Assembly: GCF_030122805.1 (NCBI RefSeq)
Contig: NZ_CP126080.1
Coordinates: 1,369,001 to 1,433,000 of the forward strand
Reading direction: 5' to 3'
DNA length: 64,000 nt
Source: Mesobacillus sp. AQ2
Lineage (GTDB): Bacteria; Bacillota; Bacilli; Bacillales; Cytobacillaceae
Shown here: positions 45,234 through 54,318 of the stretch, piece after piece
Numbering within the stretch: position 1 is the first letter of the stretch
How the letters are laid out: the number at the start of each line of letters is the position of its first letter
Position numbers and translations under genes: made by a program
Notes under the pieces: generated by a model
What the model was told of the DNA's origin: nothing
The model's input: only the letters and a program-made list of their open reading frames with translations
Database searches by the model: none

Positions 45234-45488
45234 AGAGATAAGTCAATCAGGTGCTTCATGAGAGTGAAAACAAGAGATTTCAGTATAATACAGGAATGAA
45301 ACGATCTTCTGTATGAAAGACAATGTATTCGTTCTCATAAAGCATCTGATGCTTTTAACAAGGCGGATTATCGCAAGATTTGTTGTCACTGCAGCCATGG
45401 TTAGTCAAATAAAACCTAGCTTATATGTGAACCAGCAATGTTTTCGAAATAGCCTTATCAATTATAGAAAGAGAAAGGGGAATATAGG

Positions 45489-46772
45489 ATGAAAGAGAAG
45501 TCCTATCAAACCAACCACCGCAGAATAGCAACAGCCCTTTCGATCATTCCTGGGCTAGGACAGCTATACAACAAACAATACTTAAAGGGAATCACTTTCC
45601 TGATCCTGACTGGTGCATTCTTCGGAGTGTTCTCAGATCTGCTTAACATGGGATTATGGGGTCTGTTTACACTGGGAGAGCAGACACCTCGTGACCATTC
45701 CATCTTCTTGCTGGTAGAAGGGATTTTGGCGCTTATTGTCCTGATCTTTGGAATCGGTTTCTATCTATTCAATTTGAAAGATGCTCATAAGACAGGTTTA
45801 AAAAGAGACATGGGTGAGCGTCTAAGTACAGTTAAGGAGCAATACAACAACTTAATTGATAATGGTTTCCCATATCTGATCATGTCACCTGGATTCCTGC
45901 TCCTGATTTTTGTTGTTGTATTTCCTATCATTTTCGTTGTTTTACTCGCATTTACAAACTACGATTTATACCATTCGCCTCCTGCAAAGCTGGTTGATTG
46001 GGTGGGTCTGAAAAACTTCTTTGATTTGTTCCAATTAGAATCTTGGCGTCAGACATTCTTCTCCGTTCTTTCATGGACAATCATCTGGACATTTGTTGCA
46101 ACAACTTTCCAGGTGGCTTTGGGAATGTTCCTGGCCATTCTCGTCAATCAAAAGGATGTAAAAGGGAAGGCGGTCATCCGTACTGTGTTCATCCTTCCTT
46201 GGGCAGTACCAGCTTTCGTTTCAATTCTTGTTTTTGCAGGTATGTTCAATGAATCTTTTGGTGCCATTAACCGTGACATCCTTGGTTTCTTCGGAATTGA
46301 TCCGATTCCATGGATGACTGAAGCAATGTATACAAAAATTGCGTTGATTCTGATCCAGACTTGGCTTGGATTCCCGTTCATTTTTGCGATGACAACCGGA
46401 GTACTTCAATCCATTCCTGAAGAATTGTATGAGGCAGCTACAGTGGACGGTGCAACGAATTTCCAGAAGTTCAAAAACATCACATTGCCGTTAGTGCTTT
46501 TCGCAACAGCGCCAATTTTGATTACACAGTATACTTTCAACTTTAATAACTTTAATATCATTTATCTCTTTAACGGCGGTGGACCTGCAGTGCCAGGAGC
46601 GAATGCCGGCGGAACAGATATCCTGATTTCGTGGATTTACAGCCTGACAATGACATCTGCACAATATTCCAAAGCTGCTGCCATCACCATGCTGCTTTCC
46701 TTGATCGTTATCGGTGTAGCTCTATGGCAGTTTAAGAGAACTAAATCATTCCAGGAAGAGGATATGATGTAA
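45489..46772 (+). CDS. mdxF: maltodextrin ABC importer permease MdxF
   Basis: This 427-residue MalF-type permease has an N-terminal pair of extra membrane segments before the MalF core. The cytoplasmic EAA loop reads EELYEAATVDGATNFQKFKNITLPL, which docks to the ATPase. No ATPase gene is present in the locus; in B. subtilis the shared MsmX serves this importer, and the same is expected here. The ATG follows AAAGGGGAATA. mdxG starts two bases after the stop. Confidence 0.94.
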   Translation: MKEKSYQTNHRRIATALSIIPGLGQLYNKQYLKGITFLILTGAFFGVFSDLLNMGLWGLFTLGEQTPRDHSIFLLVEGILALIVLIFGIGFYLFNLKDAHKTGLKRDMGERLSTVKEQYNNLIDNGFPYLIMSPGFLLLIFVVVFPIIFVVLLAFTNYDLYHSPPAKLVDWVGLKNFFDLFQLESWRQTFFSVLSWTIIWTFVATTFQVALGMFLAILVNQKDVKGKAVIRTVFILPWAVPAFVSILVFAGMFNESFGAINRDILGFFGIDPIPWMTEAMYTKIALILIQTWLGFPFIFAMTTGVLQSIPEELYEAATVDGATNFQKFKNITLPLVLFATAPILITQYTFNFNNFNIIYLFNGGGPAVPGANAGGTDILISWIYSLTMTSAQYSKAAAITMLLSLIVIGVALWQFKRTKSFQEEDMM

Positions 46773-46773
46773 T

Positions 46774-47616
46774 ATGAGTATTAAACGACAGAAATATATC
46801 AGACTGACACTAACGTATCTTGTGATTTTGGCTATGTTTGCGATCATTATTTATCCACTCCTTTGGATTGTCGGTTCTTCCTTCAATCCTGGACAGAGTC
46901 TATCTGGGTCTAATATTATCCCTAAAAATGCCACTCTTGCCCACTATAAGGAACTGTTTGATCTTGACCGCAGCAACTATCTGTACTGGTACTGGAATTC
47001 ATTGAAGGTAAGTGTGCTGACAATGGTGTTTACAGTCATCCTTGTAAGCCTGACAGCGTATTCCTTCTCGAGGTACCGTTTTATTGGACGGAAAAATAGC
47101 TTGATGACATTCCTGATCCTGCAAATGATTCCGAACTTTGCAGCATTGATCGCGATTTTCATCCTGGCATTATTGACTGGGTTACTTGACACACACTTTG
47201 GCTTGATCCTTGTATACGTCGGGGGGGCAATCCCGATGAATACATGGCTGATGAAGGGGTATCTTGATACAATTCCGAAAGAGCTTGATGAATCTGCCAA
47301 AATGGACGGTGCAGGCCACCTGAGGATCTTCTTCCAGATCGTCATGCCATTGGCCACACCGATCATTGCGGTCATCGCATTGTTCTCATTCATTGCACCA
47401 TTTGGAGATTTTATCTTAGCGACTGTACTGCTTAGGACAGAAAGTAAATATACACTTGCTGTAGGATTATATGATTTGGTAGCCAAACAGTTCGGCGCAG
47501 AATTCACCACCTTCGCGGCTGGTGCTGTTCTGATTGCCGTTCCAATCGCTATCCTGTTCCTGTCGTTCCAGAAATACTTCGTATCAGGATTGACGGCTGG
47601 CGGAACAAAAGGATAA
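46774..47616 (+). CDS. mdxG: maltodextrin ABC importer permease MdxG
   Basis: This 280-residue MalG-type permease has six membrane segments and the EAA loop KELDESAKMDGAGHLRIFFQIVMPLATP. It ends KYFVSGLTAGGTKG, typical of MalG proteins, whose tail reaches the substrate site. It forms the channel with MdxF. Its start lies directly behind mdxF, and the ribosome binding site GGAAGAGGA is inside the mdxF end. Confidence 0.94.
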   Translation: MSIKRQKYIRLTLTYLVILAMFAIIIYPLLWIVGSSFNPGQSLSGSNIIPKNATLAHYKELFDLDRSNYLYWYWNSLKVSVLTMVFTVILVSLTAYSFSRYRFIGRKNSLMTFLILQMIPNFAALIAIFILALLTGLLDTHFGLILVYVGGAIPMNTWLMKGYLDTIPKELDESAKMDGAGHLRIFFQIVMPLATPIIAVIALFSFIAPFGDFILATVLLRTESKYTLAVGLYDLVAKQFGAEFTTFAAGAVLIAVPIAILFLSFQKYFVSGLTAGGTKG

Positions 47617-47631
47617 TCTATTAGGGCAGAT

Positions 47632-47670
47632 AAATTTTAAGCAAAGGCCGTGTACGGTCTTTGCTTAAAT
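47632..47670 (+). other. long stem-loop between mdxG and the amylase gene
   Basis: AATTTTAAGCAAAGGCCG pairs with CGGTCTTTGCTTAAATT around the loop TGTA, with about 13 contiguous pairs including one G-U. No T-run follows, and the amylase ribosome binding site comes directly after. It may protect the upstream mRNA end or tune amylase translation. Confidence 0.65.
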
Positions 47671-47687
47671 TATGAGGAGGAGCGGAG

Positions 47688-49223
47688 ATGAAAAAAAAGT
47701 TCATCTTCATCTTGATTCCGTTTCTTCTTTTTTACGCCCTACCAGTAGGCGCAGTTGAAAAAGAAGGACGCAAATGGCAGGATGAAACAATTTATTTCTT
47801 AATGGTGGACCGTTTTAATAACGGTGACAATAGCAACGATTTCAAGGTCGATGCGAAAGATCCCAAGGCCTATCATGGCGGAGACTTCCAGGGAGTCATC
47901 GACGAATTGGACTATATCAAGGACATGGGATTCACTGCTATCTGGCTGACGCCTGTATTTGATAATGTTGATAAAGGCTACCATGGGTACTGGATCAAGG
48001 ATTTTTATAATACAGAAGAGCACTTTGGAAGCGTTGACAAATTCAAAGAACTTGTTAAAGAGGCACATAAACGGGATATTAAAATCATCCTTGATTTTGT
48101 CGTTAATCATGTCGCTCCTGATCATGAGTGGGTGAACGATCCGGCCAAGCAGGAATGGTTCCATGAAAAGCAGGATATCATCGACTGGAACAACCAGGAT
48201 GAGCTGGAGAAAAACTGGCTGTATGGGCTCCCAGACTTAGCACAGGAAAATCCAGAGACAAGAAAGTATCTGCTGGATGCCGCTAAATGGTGGATTGAAG
48301 AAACAGATATCGATGGGTACAGACTTGATACTGTCCGCCATGTACCAGTTGATTTCTGGGAAGACTTTTCAAAAGAAGTGAAGAGCGTAAAAGATGATTT
48401 TTACCTGATTGGCGAGGTTTGGTCAGAGGATCCTAATTATATTGCCAAGTATGATAAAGCCGGGATCGATGGCTTTGTTGATTTTCCATTGAATGAACAG
48501 CTGCGGACGGCTTTTGAAAAACCAGACCAGACTTTGGACTGGCTGCTGACTACGGCGAAAAGAAATAAGGCAATCTATGAAAATCCAGAGCTGATGGGGA
48601 ACTTCATCGATAATCATGATATGGTCAGATTCACTAGAAAAGCGGTCCAGAACAGGCAGCATCCGGGAACGAGATGGAAAATGGCGCTGACTTATATGTA
48701 TACGGCTCCAGGAATTCCAATTGTTTATTATGGAAGCGAAATAGCGCTTGATGGCAGTGAAGATCCTGATAACCGCAGGCAAATGAGCTTCAGGGCAGAT
48801 AAAGAATTGATTGATTACGTAACAAAAATCGGTGAGCTTCGAAACGACCTTCCATCTTTAAGAAGAGGGGATCTTGAGGTCCTTTATGAAAAGAAAGGAA
48901 TGGCTGTCTTCAAGCGGACCTATCAGGATGAAACAGCAGTCATTGCCATTAATAATACATCAAATACTCAGCAAGTCACTTTGACTGCCGATCAGCTTGA
49001 GGATGACAAGGAACTGCGGGGTTTGCTTGCGAATGACCTTGTCAGGAGCAAGGATGGTGAGTATAACCTGGCGCTCGAACGGGAGAAAGCAGAAATCTAT
49101 GTACTCGCCGAGAAAACAGGGTTGAACATACCTTATATTGCAGCAATGGGTGCTGTGTATGCTGCCTTCTTCGGCTTCATTATCCTTCTTGTCAGAAAAG
49201 CAAGAAAGAGAAACAAAGAATAA
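47688..49223 (+). CDS. secreted alpha-amylase (GH13) with C-terminal membrane anchor
   Basis: This 511-residue enzyme has a signal peptide (MKKKFIFILIPFLLFYALPVGA). The GH13 barrel contains VDRFNNGDNSND (calcium-site region), FVVNHVAPDH, nucleophile in DGYRLDTVRH, acid in LIGEVWS and FIDNHDMVR. After a C-terminal beta domain comes a hydrophobic segment IPYIAAMGAVYAAFFGFIILLV and a basic tail RKARKRNKE. The enzyme is thus held on the outer face of the membrane, next to the MdxEFG importer encoded upstream. It would produce short maltodextrins at the cell surface. The ATG follows GAGGAGGAGCGGAG. Confidence 0.92.
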   Translation: MKKKFIFILIPFLLFYALPVGAVEKEGRKWQDETIYFLMVDRFNNGDNSNDFKVDAKDPKAYHGGDFQGVIDELDYIKDMGFTAIWLTPVFDNVDKGYHGYWIKDFYNTEEHFGSVDKFKELVKEAHKRDIKIILDFVVNHVAPDHEWVNDPAKQEWFHEKQDIIDWNNQDELEKNWLYGLPDLAQENPETRKYLLDAAKWWIEETDIDGYRLDTVRHVPVDFWEDFSKEVKSVKDDFYLIGEVWSEDPNYIAKYDKAGIDGFVDFPLNEQLRTAFEKPDQTLDWLLTTAKRNKAIYENPELMGNFIDNHDMVRFTRKAVQNRQHPGTRWKMALTYMYTAPGIPIVYYGSEIALDGSEDPDNRRQMSFRADKELIDYVTKIGELRNDLPSLRRGDLEVLYEKKGMAVFKRTYQDETAVIAINNTSNTQQVTLTADQLEDDKELRGLLANDLVRSKDGEYNLALEREKAEIYVLAEKTGLNIPYIAAMGAVYAAFFGFIILLVRKARKRNKE

Positions 49224-49298
49224 GGCGGGTCCAATACTTACCACTATTGTTAGCACCGGCTCTTGAAAAAAATAAGGAACAAAGCTGGACAATTCATT

Positions 49299-49304
49299 TA
49301 TAAT
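49299..49304 (+). promoter_or_regulatory. -10 box upstream of mdxR
   Basis: TATAAT lies 40 bases before the mdxR start; the -35 region (GGAACA) is poor. A separate weak promoter for the regulator is plausible. Confidence 0.4.
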
Positions 49305-49344
49305 AAAGATAAGGATTTTTTCTGGCAAAAGGGAGGGGAACTTA

Positions 49345-50379
49345 ATGGCTGTTACTATAAAAGATGTTGCGAAGGTAGCAAATGTCGCACCTTCAACTGT
49401 CTCTCGTGTTATCGCCAATAGTCCCAGGATCAGCGAAAAAACGAAGGAAAGAGTCAGGGAGGTTATGGACCAGCTTGGGTATCACCCAAACTTTATCGCC
49501 AGAAGCCTTGCAAGCCAATCGACCAGGGCAATAGGGCTTGTCATGCCAAGCTCAACTGATGTGGTCTTTCAGAACCCATTCTTTCCCACTGTCCTGACTG
49601 GATTGAGTGAGGGAGCACATGCCAAACAATATGCTCTCCACATGACAACAGGGAAGACAGATGATGAAATCTTCGACGGTGTTGTCGCGATGGTCCAGGG
49701 TGGCAGAGTCGATGGTGTGGTTCTTTTATACTCAAAGGTAGAAGACAGGGTAATCTCCTACCTGAAGGAACGGGATTTTCCATTTGTGGTAATCGGCAAG
49801 CCGTTTAAAGATGATGAAAATACTAGTTATGTTGATAATGATAATTTCAAAGCAGGTAAAGAAGTGACCGAGCATTTGATTCAGCTTGGCCATGATCGAA
49901 TCGCCTTCATTGGCGGGAATCTCGATCTCGTTGTGACAGTGGAGCGCCTGCTCGGCTATGAAAAGGCTTTGAGAAACTCAGGAATCCAGTTAGTAGACGA
50001 TTACATCATCAATGATGAATTCCTGCGTGAGAGCGGCCAGGATGCCGTAGAAGTGCTGTTGTCATTGGAAAAACCGCCTACAGCGATGGTGGTTGCCGAT
50101 GATCTGATGGCATTAGGTGTTTTAAATAAGCTTGATGAAATAGGACTAGCAGTACCTAAAGACATCTCCATTGTGAGTTTTAATAATGTATTGATTGCCG
50201 AGATGGCAAGACCGCCACTGACATCCGTCGATATCAACATCTTTGATCTTGGATATCAGGCAGCTAAAAGCCTGATACAAAGAATTGAGAACCCGGATGA
50301 GCCGATCAAGCGGATCATTGTTCCATTCAAAATTGTTACAAGATATTCATGCGATCGTCCTAAAGAGTCGCTTGTATAA
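49345..50379 (+). CDS. mdxR: LacI-family maltodextrin regulator MdxR/MalR
   Basis: This 344-residue regulator has an N-terminal LacI HTH, VTIKDVAKVANVAPSTVSRVIANSPRISEKTKERVREVM, with the hinge YHPNFIARSLAS, then a periplasmic-binding-like ligand domain. Its place at the end of the maltodextrin locus and the LacI-type palindromes before mdxE and mdxF suggest local control. The B. subtilis counterpart lies at the other end of the mdx cluster. The ATG follows AAAGGGAGGGG. Confidence 0.92.
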   Translation: MAVTIKDVAKVANVAPSTVSRVIANSPRISEKTKERVREVMDQLGYHPNFIARSLASQSTRAIGLVMPSSTDVVFQNPFFPTVLTGLSEGAHAKQYALHMTTGKTDDEIFDGVVAMVQGGRVDGVVLLYSKVEDRVISYLKERDFPFVVIGKPFKDDENTSYVDNDNFKAGKEVTEHLIQLGHDRIAFIGGNLDLVVTVERLLGYEKALRNSGIQLVDDYIINDEFLRESGQDAVEVLLSLEKPPTAMVVADDLMALGVLNKLDEIGLAVPKDISIVSFNNVLIAEMARPPLTSVDINIFDLGYQAAKSLIQRIENPDEPIKRIIVPFKIVTRYSCDRPKESLV

Positions 50380-50382
50380 TGG

Positions 50383-50411
50383 AAAGAGGCAAAGCACTGC
50401 TTTGCCTCTTT
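50383..50411. terminator. bidirectional terminator between mdxR and the SDR gene
   Basis: AAAGAGGCAAAGC pairs with GCTTTGCCTCTTT (13 bp) around a 3-base loop, with A/T-rich flanks. Confidence 0.92.
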
Positions 50412-50414
50412 CTT

Positions 50415-51281
50415 TTACCCATTTACAATCGTTCCGCCGTTGACATGGATCGTCTGCCCACTTACATAAGTAGAGTCATCGCTAGCGAGGTAAACATATG
50501 CCGGCGCTAGTTCATACGGCTGGCCAGCTCGTCCCATTGGCGCATTCGTGCCAAATTTCGCAACTTCCTCAGCTGTGAATGTCGATGGGATAAGAGGTGT
50601 CCAGATCGGGCCTGGCGCCACGCTATTGACACGGATGCCCTGCGACGCAAGAGACATGGCAAGGGAACGTGTGAAAGAAACGATCGCACCTTTTGTTGAA
50701 GAGTAATCAATCAGCTTCTCATTGCCCTTATAGGCTGTTATAGATGAAGTGTTAATGATGGTGCTTCCTTTTTCAAGGTGAGGAAGCACCGACTTGGTCA
50801 AATGGAAAATCGAGAATACATTCGTACGGAACGTCTTCTCCAGCTGTTGTGCAGAGATATCAAGCAAGCTCTTTTGCGGATGCTGCTCAGCCGCGTTATT
50901 GACAAGGATGTCAATTTTGCCGAACTCATCAAGTGTTTTCTTGGCAGCTTCCTCACAGAACTGCTCGCTGCCAACGTCCCCGGCCAGGAGCAGGCATTTT
51001 CTGCCTTCAGCCTCAACAAGCTCCTTCGTCGTTTTGGCATCATTGCTTTCCTCAAGATAGACAATCGCTACATCAGCACCCTCTTTTGCATAATAGATTG
51101 CCACTGATTTGCCAATGCCGCTATCTCCTCCAGTGATCAAAGCAACCTTGCCAGATAATTTCCCGGACCCTTTAAAATTTTCATCTACCGATTTCGGTTC
51201 AGGATTCATCTCCGGCTCCGTACCAGGCTGATGATCCTGATGCTGAGGCGGAAATCCCTGCTTATTCTTCTCGTTAGCCAT
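50415..51281 (-). CDS. SDR-family oxidoreductase of the YdaD/YhdF (general stress) type
   Basis: This 288-residue short-chain dehydrogenase has a polar, Pro/Gln/Glu-rich N-terminal extension (about 40 residues, KQGFPPQHQDHQPGTEPEMNPEP) found in the YdaD/YhdF/YhxC group of Bacillus stress proteins. It has cofactor motif TGGDSGIGKSVA, NNAAEQHP, catalytic Ser in NTSSITAY and YSSTKGA. The ATG at 51281 follows AAGGAGTGA with an 8-base gap; the longer frame from 51314 is not supported. A sigma-B promoter could be expected from the family but I could not identify one. Confidence 0.88.
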   Translation of the reverse strand: MANEKNKQGFPPQHQDHQPGTEPEMNPEPKSVDENFKGSGKLSGKVALITGGDSGIGKSVAIYYAKEGADVAIVYLEESNDAKTTKELVEAEGRKCLLLAGDVGSEQFCEEAAKKTLDEFGKIDILVNNAAEQHPQKSLLDISAQQLEKTFRTNVFSIFHLTKSVLPHLEKGSTIINTSSITAYKGNEKLIDYSSTKGAIVSFTRSLAMSLASQGIRVNSVAPGPIWTPLIPSTFTAEEVAKFGTNAPMGRAGQPYELAPAYVYLASDDSTYVSGQTIHVNGGTIVNG

Positions 51282-51383
51282 AGAACACGTCACTCCTTCG
51301 ATTTGATTCAACACTTATTAAATTCCTTTAAAATCCAGAGAAAAAACATGGAAATTACTTCTTTAAAAATTGTGTGATTGAAA

Positions 51384-51634
51384 ATGACGGACAAAACAGG
51401 AGTAAAGGAAGTGATATTCTGTCCGTCATGGAGCCGATGACGGACAGAAAAATAAGGAATTGGAAGTTTTCTGTCCATCATTAAGGCGATGACCAAAATA
51501 GGAGATCCAAGTCGGATTTCTGTCCATCATGGAACCGATGACCGACAGAAAAGGAAATCCAAGACGAATTTCTGTCCATCATGAAAGCAATGACGGACAA
51601 AAAGACGGAAGAGGTAAAGAGTTTTGTCCATCAA
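51384..51634. repeat. intergenic array 4: hairpin units of about 52 bp
   Basis: TTCTGTCC(G/A)TCAT begins at 51417, 51469, 51518, 51570 and, as TTTTGTCCATCA, at 51622. Each of the first four is followed after a 7-base loop by a copy of ATGACGGACAGAA in inverted sense. The first pair is a perfect 13-bp stem (51417-51429 with 51437-51449). Purine-rich spacers of about 20 bases join the hairpins. The array fills the gap between the SDR and cdr genes. Confidence 0.88.
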
Positions 51635-51669
51635 AAAAGCGGCCCTCAAAAAGGAGCCGCTTCAATTCA

Positions 51670-53322
51670 TTACTGTAGTTTATTTTTAAAGATAAAGTAT
51701 GTCTTGTACCCGCCAGTCAGGTTCTTGACTTTGAATCCGTTCTGTTGAAGGATTCGGGAAGCAAGGTATCCTCTTAGGCCAACCTGGCAAGTGATCAGGA
51801 TTGTTTCGTCTTGTGGAAGCTCATCAAGGCGGCTGCGAAGCTCATCAAGCGGGATGTTCTTTGTACCTTCGATTTTGCCTTGTGCGTGTTCTTTCTCGGT
51901 ACGGACGTCGATCATGAACATACCTTCCTTAATCAGGTCATCCACTTCATAGTGCTGGACAGTTTCAATTGTACCGTCAACAATATTGGATGCTACGTAA
52001 CCAGCCATGTTTACTGGGTCTTTAGCAGAAGAGAATGGTGGTGCGTACGCAAGTTCTAGTTCCTGAAGGTCATAGACATTCAATCCCCCTTTGATCGCTG
52101 TTGCAATGACATCGATTCGCTTATCGACACCATCTTTACCAACTGCCTGTGCACCGAAAATCTTGCCTGTTTCTCTGTCAAAGATGACTTTTAGCGAGAT
52201 TTGCTCTGCACCAGGGTAATAGCCGGCATGTGACAGCGGGTGAATATGGACCACTTCATATGGAATTCCAAGTCTGCGCAATAGCTTTTCACTGTTGCCA
52301 GTAGTAGCTGCTGTCAATTCGAATACCTTAACGATAGAAGTACCGAGTGTTCCAGGGTACGCAATTTTACGTCCATTGATATGATGTCCAACAATATGTG
52401 CCTGGCGGTTCGCAGGCCATGCGAGCGGAATCATCGTTGGCTGACCATTGATGTAGTCAGTCACTTCGATTGCATCTCCCATTCCATAGATGGATTCATC
52501 AGAGGTTTGCAGATATTCATTTACCTTGATACCGCCGCGTTCTCCAAGGTCAAGGCCAGCATCTGCTGCAAGTTTGTTTTCCGGACGTACACCGATTGAC
52601 AGGATGATCAATTCAGCATCAAGGACCTTTCCGCTTTCAAGGACAACCTTTGTGCCATTTTCCTGTACATCTGTAATGCCATCTCCAAGAATCAGCTCCA
52701 CGCCATTCTTTCTTAACTCATCTTCAACGATTGCCGCCATTTCTGGGTCAACTGGACCCATTACCTGGGGCAACTTTTCTACAAGAGTGACATTCACGCC
52801 GGCGTGAACAAGGTTTTCTGCCATTTCAAGGCCGATAAAGCCGCCGCCGATCACAACTGCATTCTTTGGCTTGTTGTCTTCAAGATAGGCTTTGATCTTA
52901 TCCATATCAGGAATATTTCTAAGTGTGAATACATTTGCGCTCTTCAATCCTTCGATTGGCGGGACGATTGGTTTTGCTCCCGGTGATAAAACAAGTACAT
53001 CATAGCTTTCATTGTATTCTTCACCAGTCTGGACATGTTTGATTGAAACTGTTTTTTCTTCACGGTTGATTGCAGTCACTTCTGAGAAGTTGCGAATATC
53101 CAGGTTGTAGCGTGCATTCATGCCTTCAACAGTTTGAAGAAGCAATTTTTTGCGGTCTTCGATTACCCCGCTGATATGATATGGCAATCCGCAGTTTGCA
53201 AAAGAAATAAATTCTCCTCTTTCAAAAAGTACGATTTCAGCTTTTTCATCAAGTCTTCTAAGTTTGGTTGCAGTAGTTGCTCCACCTGCAACGCCGCCTA
53301 CGATTACGATTTTTTTACCCAT
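51670..53322 (-). CDS. cdr: CoA-disulfide reductase with C-terminal rhodanese domain (CoADR-RHD)
   Basis: This 550-residue flavoprotein has an FAD motif IVIVGGVAGGATTATKLRR and the single active-site Cys44 in SFANCGLPYH. NAD(P)H binding is at AVVIGGGFIGLEMAENL, and a C-terminal rhodanese domain has active Cys512 in ILITCQVGLRGY. Homologues reduce CoA disulfide or CoA persulfide and handle reactive sulfur. The ATG follows AAAGGATGATCATAC. A CsoR/CstR-like operator lies upstream, fitting persulfide control. Confidence 0.92.
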   Translation of the reverse strand: MGKKIVIVGGVAGGATTATKLRRLDEKAEIVLFERGEFISFANCGLPYHISGVIEDRKKLLLQTVEGMNARYNLDIRNFSEVTAINREEKTVSIKHVQTGEEYNESYDVLVLSPGAKPIVPPIEGLKSANVFTLRNIPDMDKIKAYLEDNKPKNAVVIGGGFIGLEMAENLVHAGVNVTLVEKLPQVMGPVDPEMAAIVEDELRKNGVELILGDGITDVQENGTKVVLESGKVLDAELIILSIGVRPENKLAADAGLDLGERGGIKVNEYLQTSDESIYGMGDAIEVTDYINGQPTMIPLAWPANRQAHIVGHHINGRKIAYPGTLGTSIVKVFELTAATTGNSEKLLRRLGIPYEVVHIHPLSHAGYYPGAEQISLKVIFDRETGKIFGAQAVGKDGVDKRIDVIATAIKGGLNVYDLQELELAYAPPFSSAKDPVNMAGYVASNIVDGTIETVQHYEVDDLIKEGMFMIDVRTEKEHAQGKIEGTKNIPLDELRSRLDELPQDETILITCQVGLRGYLASRILQQNGFKVKNLTGGYKTYFIFKNKLQ

Positions 53323-53361
53323 TGTATGATCATCCTTTCGGTCGAAAAAAATTAATTTTTT

Positions 53362-53377
53362 ATACCCCTACTGGTAT
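53362..53377. promoter_or_regulatory. CsoR/CstR-like operator upstream of cdr
   Basis: ATACC-CCTACT-GGTAT is a 5+5 bp inverted repeat with a C-rich centre, resembling the operators of the CsoR/CstR family. It overlaps TATAAA-like -10 sequence on the minus strand about 40 bases before the cdr start. Confidence 0.55.
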
Positions 53378-53615
53378 ATTAACTCGAAAATAGAGGGAAT
53401 CCAATAGAACTTTGTGAAGGATTTGTGAAAGTTATTTCGAATTCCCTATTCCAAACAGATAAATATCACACCAAGGAATAATACATTAATTTTAACGTGT
53501 AAATAGGATAATACCGTAGGTGGTTTGTGAACCATTCATGAACAATTGAAAATTAAGGACAATTAGGGACCTTTTTAGGCGCTATATAACTGGCTAAAAT
53601 AATCGATATAAAACA
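53378..53615. other. intergenic stretch without recognisable gene
   Basis: Apart from possible promoter elements of cdr near its left edge, I see no open frame with a ribosome binding site, repeat or hairpin here. Confidence 0.6.
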
Positions 53616-53646
53616 AAAACGGACCCTGATTTCCAAGGTCCGTTTT
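53616..53646 (-). terminator. terminator of yitK
   Basis: AAAACGGACC pairs with GGTCCGTTTT around an 11-base loop; on the minus strand it is followed by TGTTTTATAT. Confidence 0.85.
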
Positions 53647-53673
53647 CTCCCCATATTTAGTGTTGCCTTGCTA

Positions 53674-54165
53674 TTAGCGATAATTCACGAATTGCACATC
53701 AACAGTCAAATCGGCTTCCTTGACGGCAGCAATGATCTTTTGCAGGTCATCGCGATTCTTCCCTGTCACGCGCACCTGATCGTCCTGGACTTGGCTCTTG
53801 ACCTTCACACCGCTGTTTTTAATGATTGTGTTGATTTTTTTGGCGTTTTCTTTGTCAATGCCCTGCACGAGCTTTGCCCTTTGGCGGACAGTACCGCCTG
53901 CAGCACGTTCTACTTTTCCGTAATCCAGATTTTTTATAGGGATCCCGCGTTTGATCATTTTGCTGAATAGAACGTCCTTCAACTGGTCAAGCTTAAATTC
54001 ATCATCAGAAATTAGGACGAGTTCTTCCTTATCAAGTGAAATATCACTTTTGCTTCCTTTAAAGTCGTAACGGTTTTGGATTTCCTTCATCGCAATGCTA
54101 ATCGCATTGGTGACTTCAGACATATCTACTTTGGACACAATATCAAATGAGCTCTCTTTGGACAT
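53674..54165 (-). CDS. yitK: YajQ family nucleotide-binding protein YitK
   Basis: This 163-residue protein has the YajQ pattern [37 protein letters not shown] at the start and [20 protein letters not shown] near the end. YajQ proteins bind nucleotides, and some bind c-di-GMP. The ATG at 54165 follows GGAGGTAAC; the frame upstream to 54207 is not supported. It is divergent from yitL as in B. subtilis. The upstream gap holds an imperfect palindrome (about 54193-54225) that may be a fragment of a dispersed repeat. Confidence 0.9.
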   Translation of the reverse strand: MSKESSFDIVSKVDMSEVTNAISIAMKEIQNRYDFKGSKSDISLDKEELVLISDDEFKLDQLKDVLFSKMIKRGIPIKNLDYGKVERAAGGTVRQRAKLVQGIDKENAKKINTIIKNSGVKVKSQVQDDQVRVTGKNRDDLQKIIAAVKEADLTVDVQFVNYR

Positions 54166-54318
54166 GGTTACCTCCGGGTTATGTAATTTATGCAGCGCTG
54201 GAGACAATGATTGTCCAGGCGCTTTCGCTTTTGCTTACATTATAGTAAAATATAGCAGTTCAAACAACTTTGCGTAATTTTAGGAAAGATGTTAATAACA
54301 AGGCAGGAGGGAATTTTT

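Noticed and set aside
54190..54230. Palindromic stretch GCGCTGGAGACAAT / ATTGTCCAGGCGC as operator of yitK/yitL
   Set aside because: It is imperfect and looks like a fragment of a dispersed GC-rich repeat, so a regulatory call is not justified.
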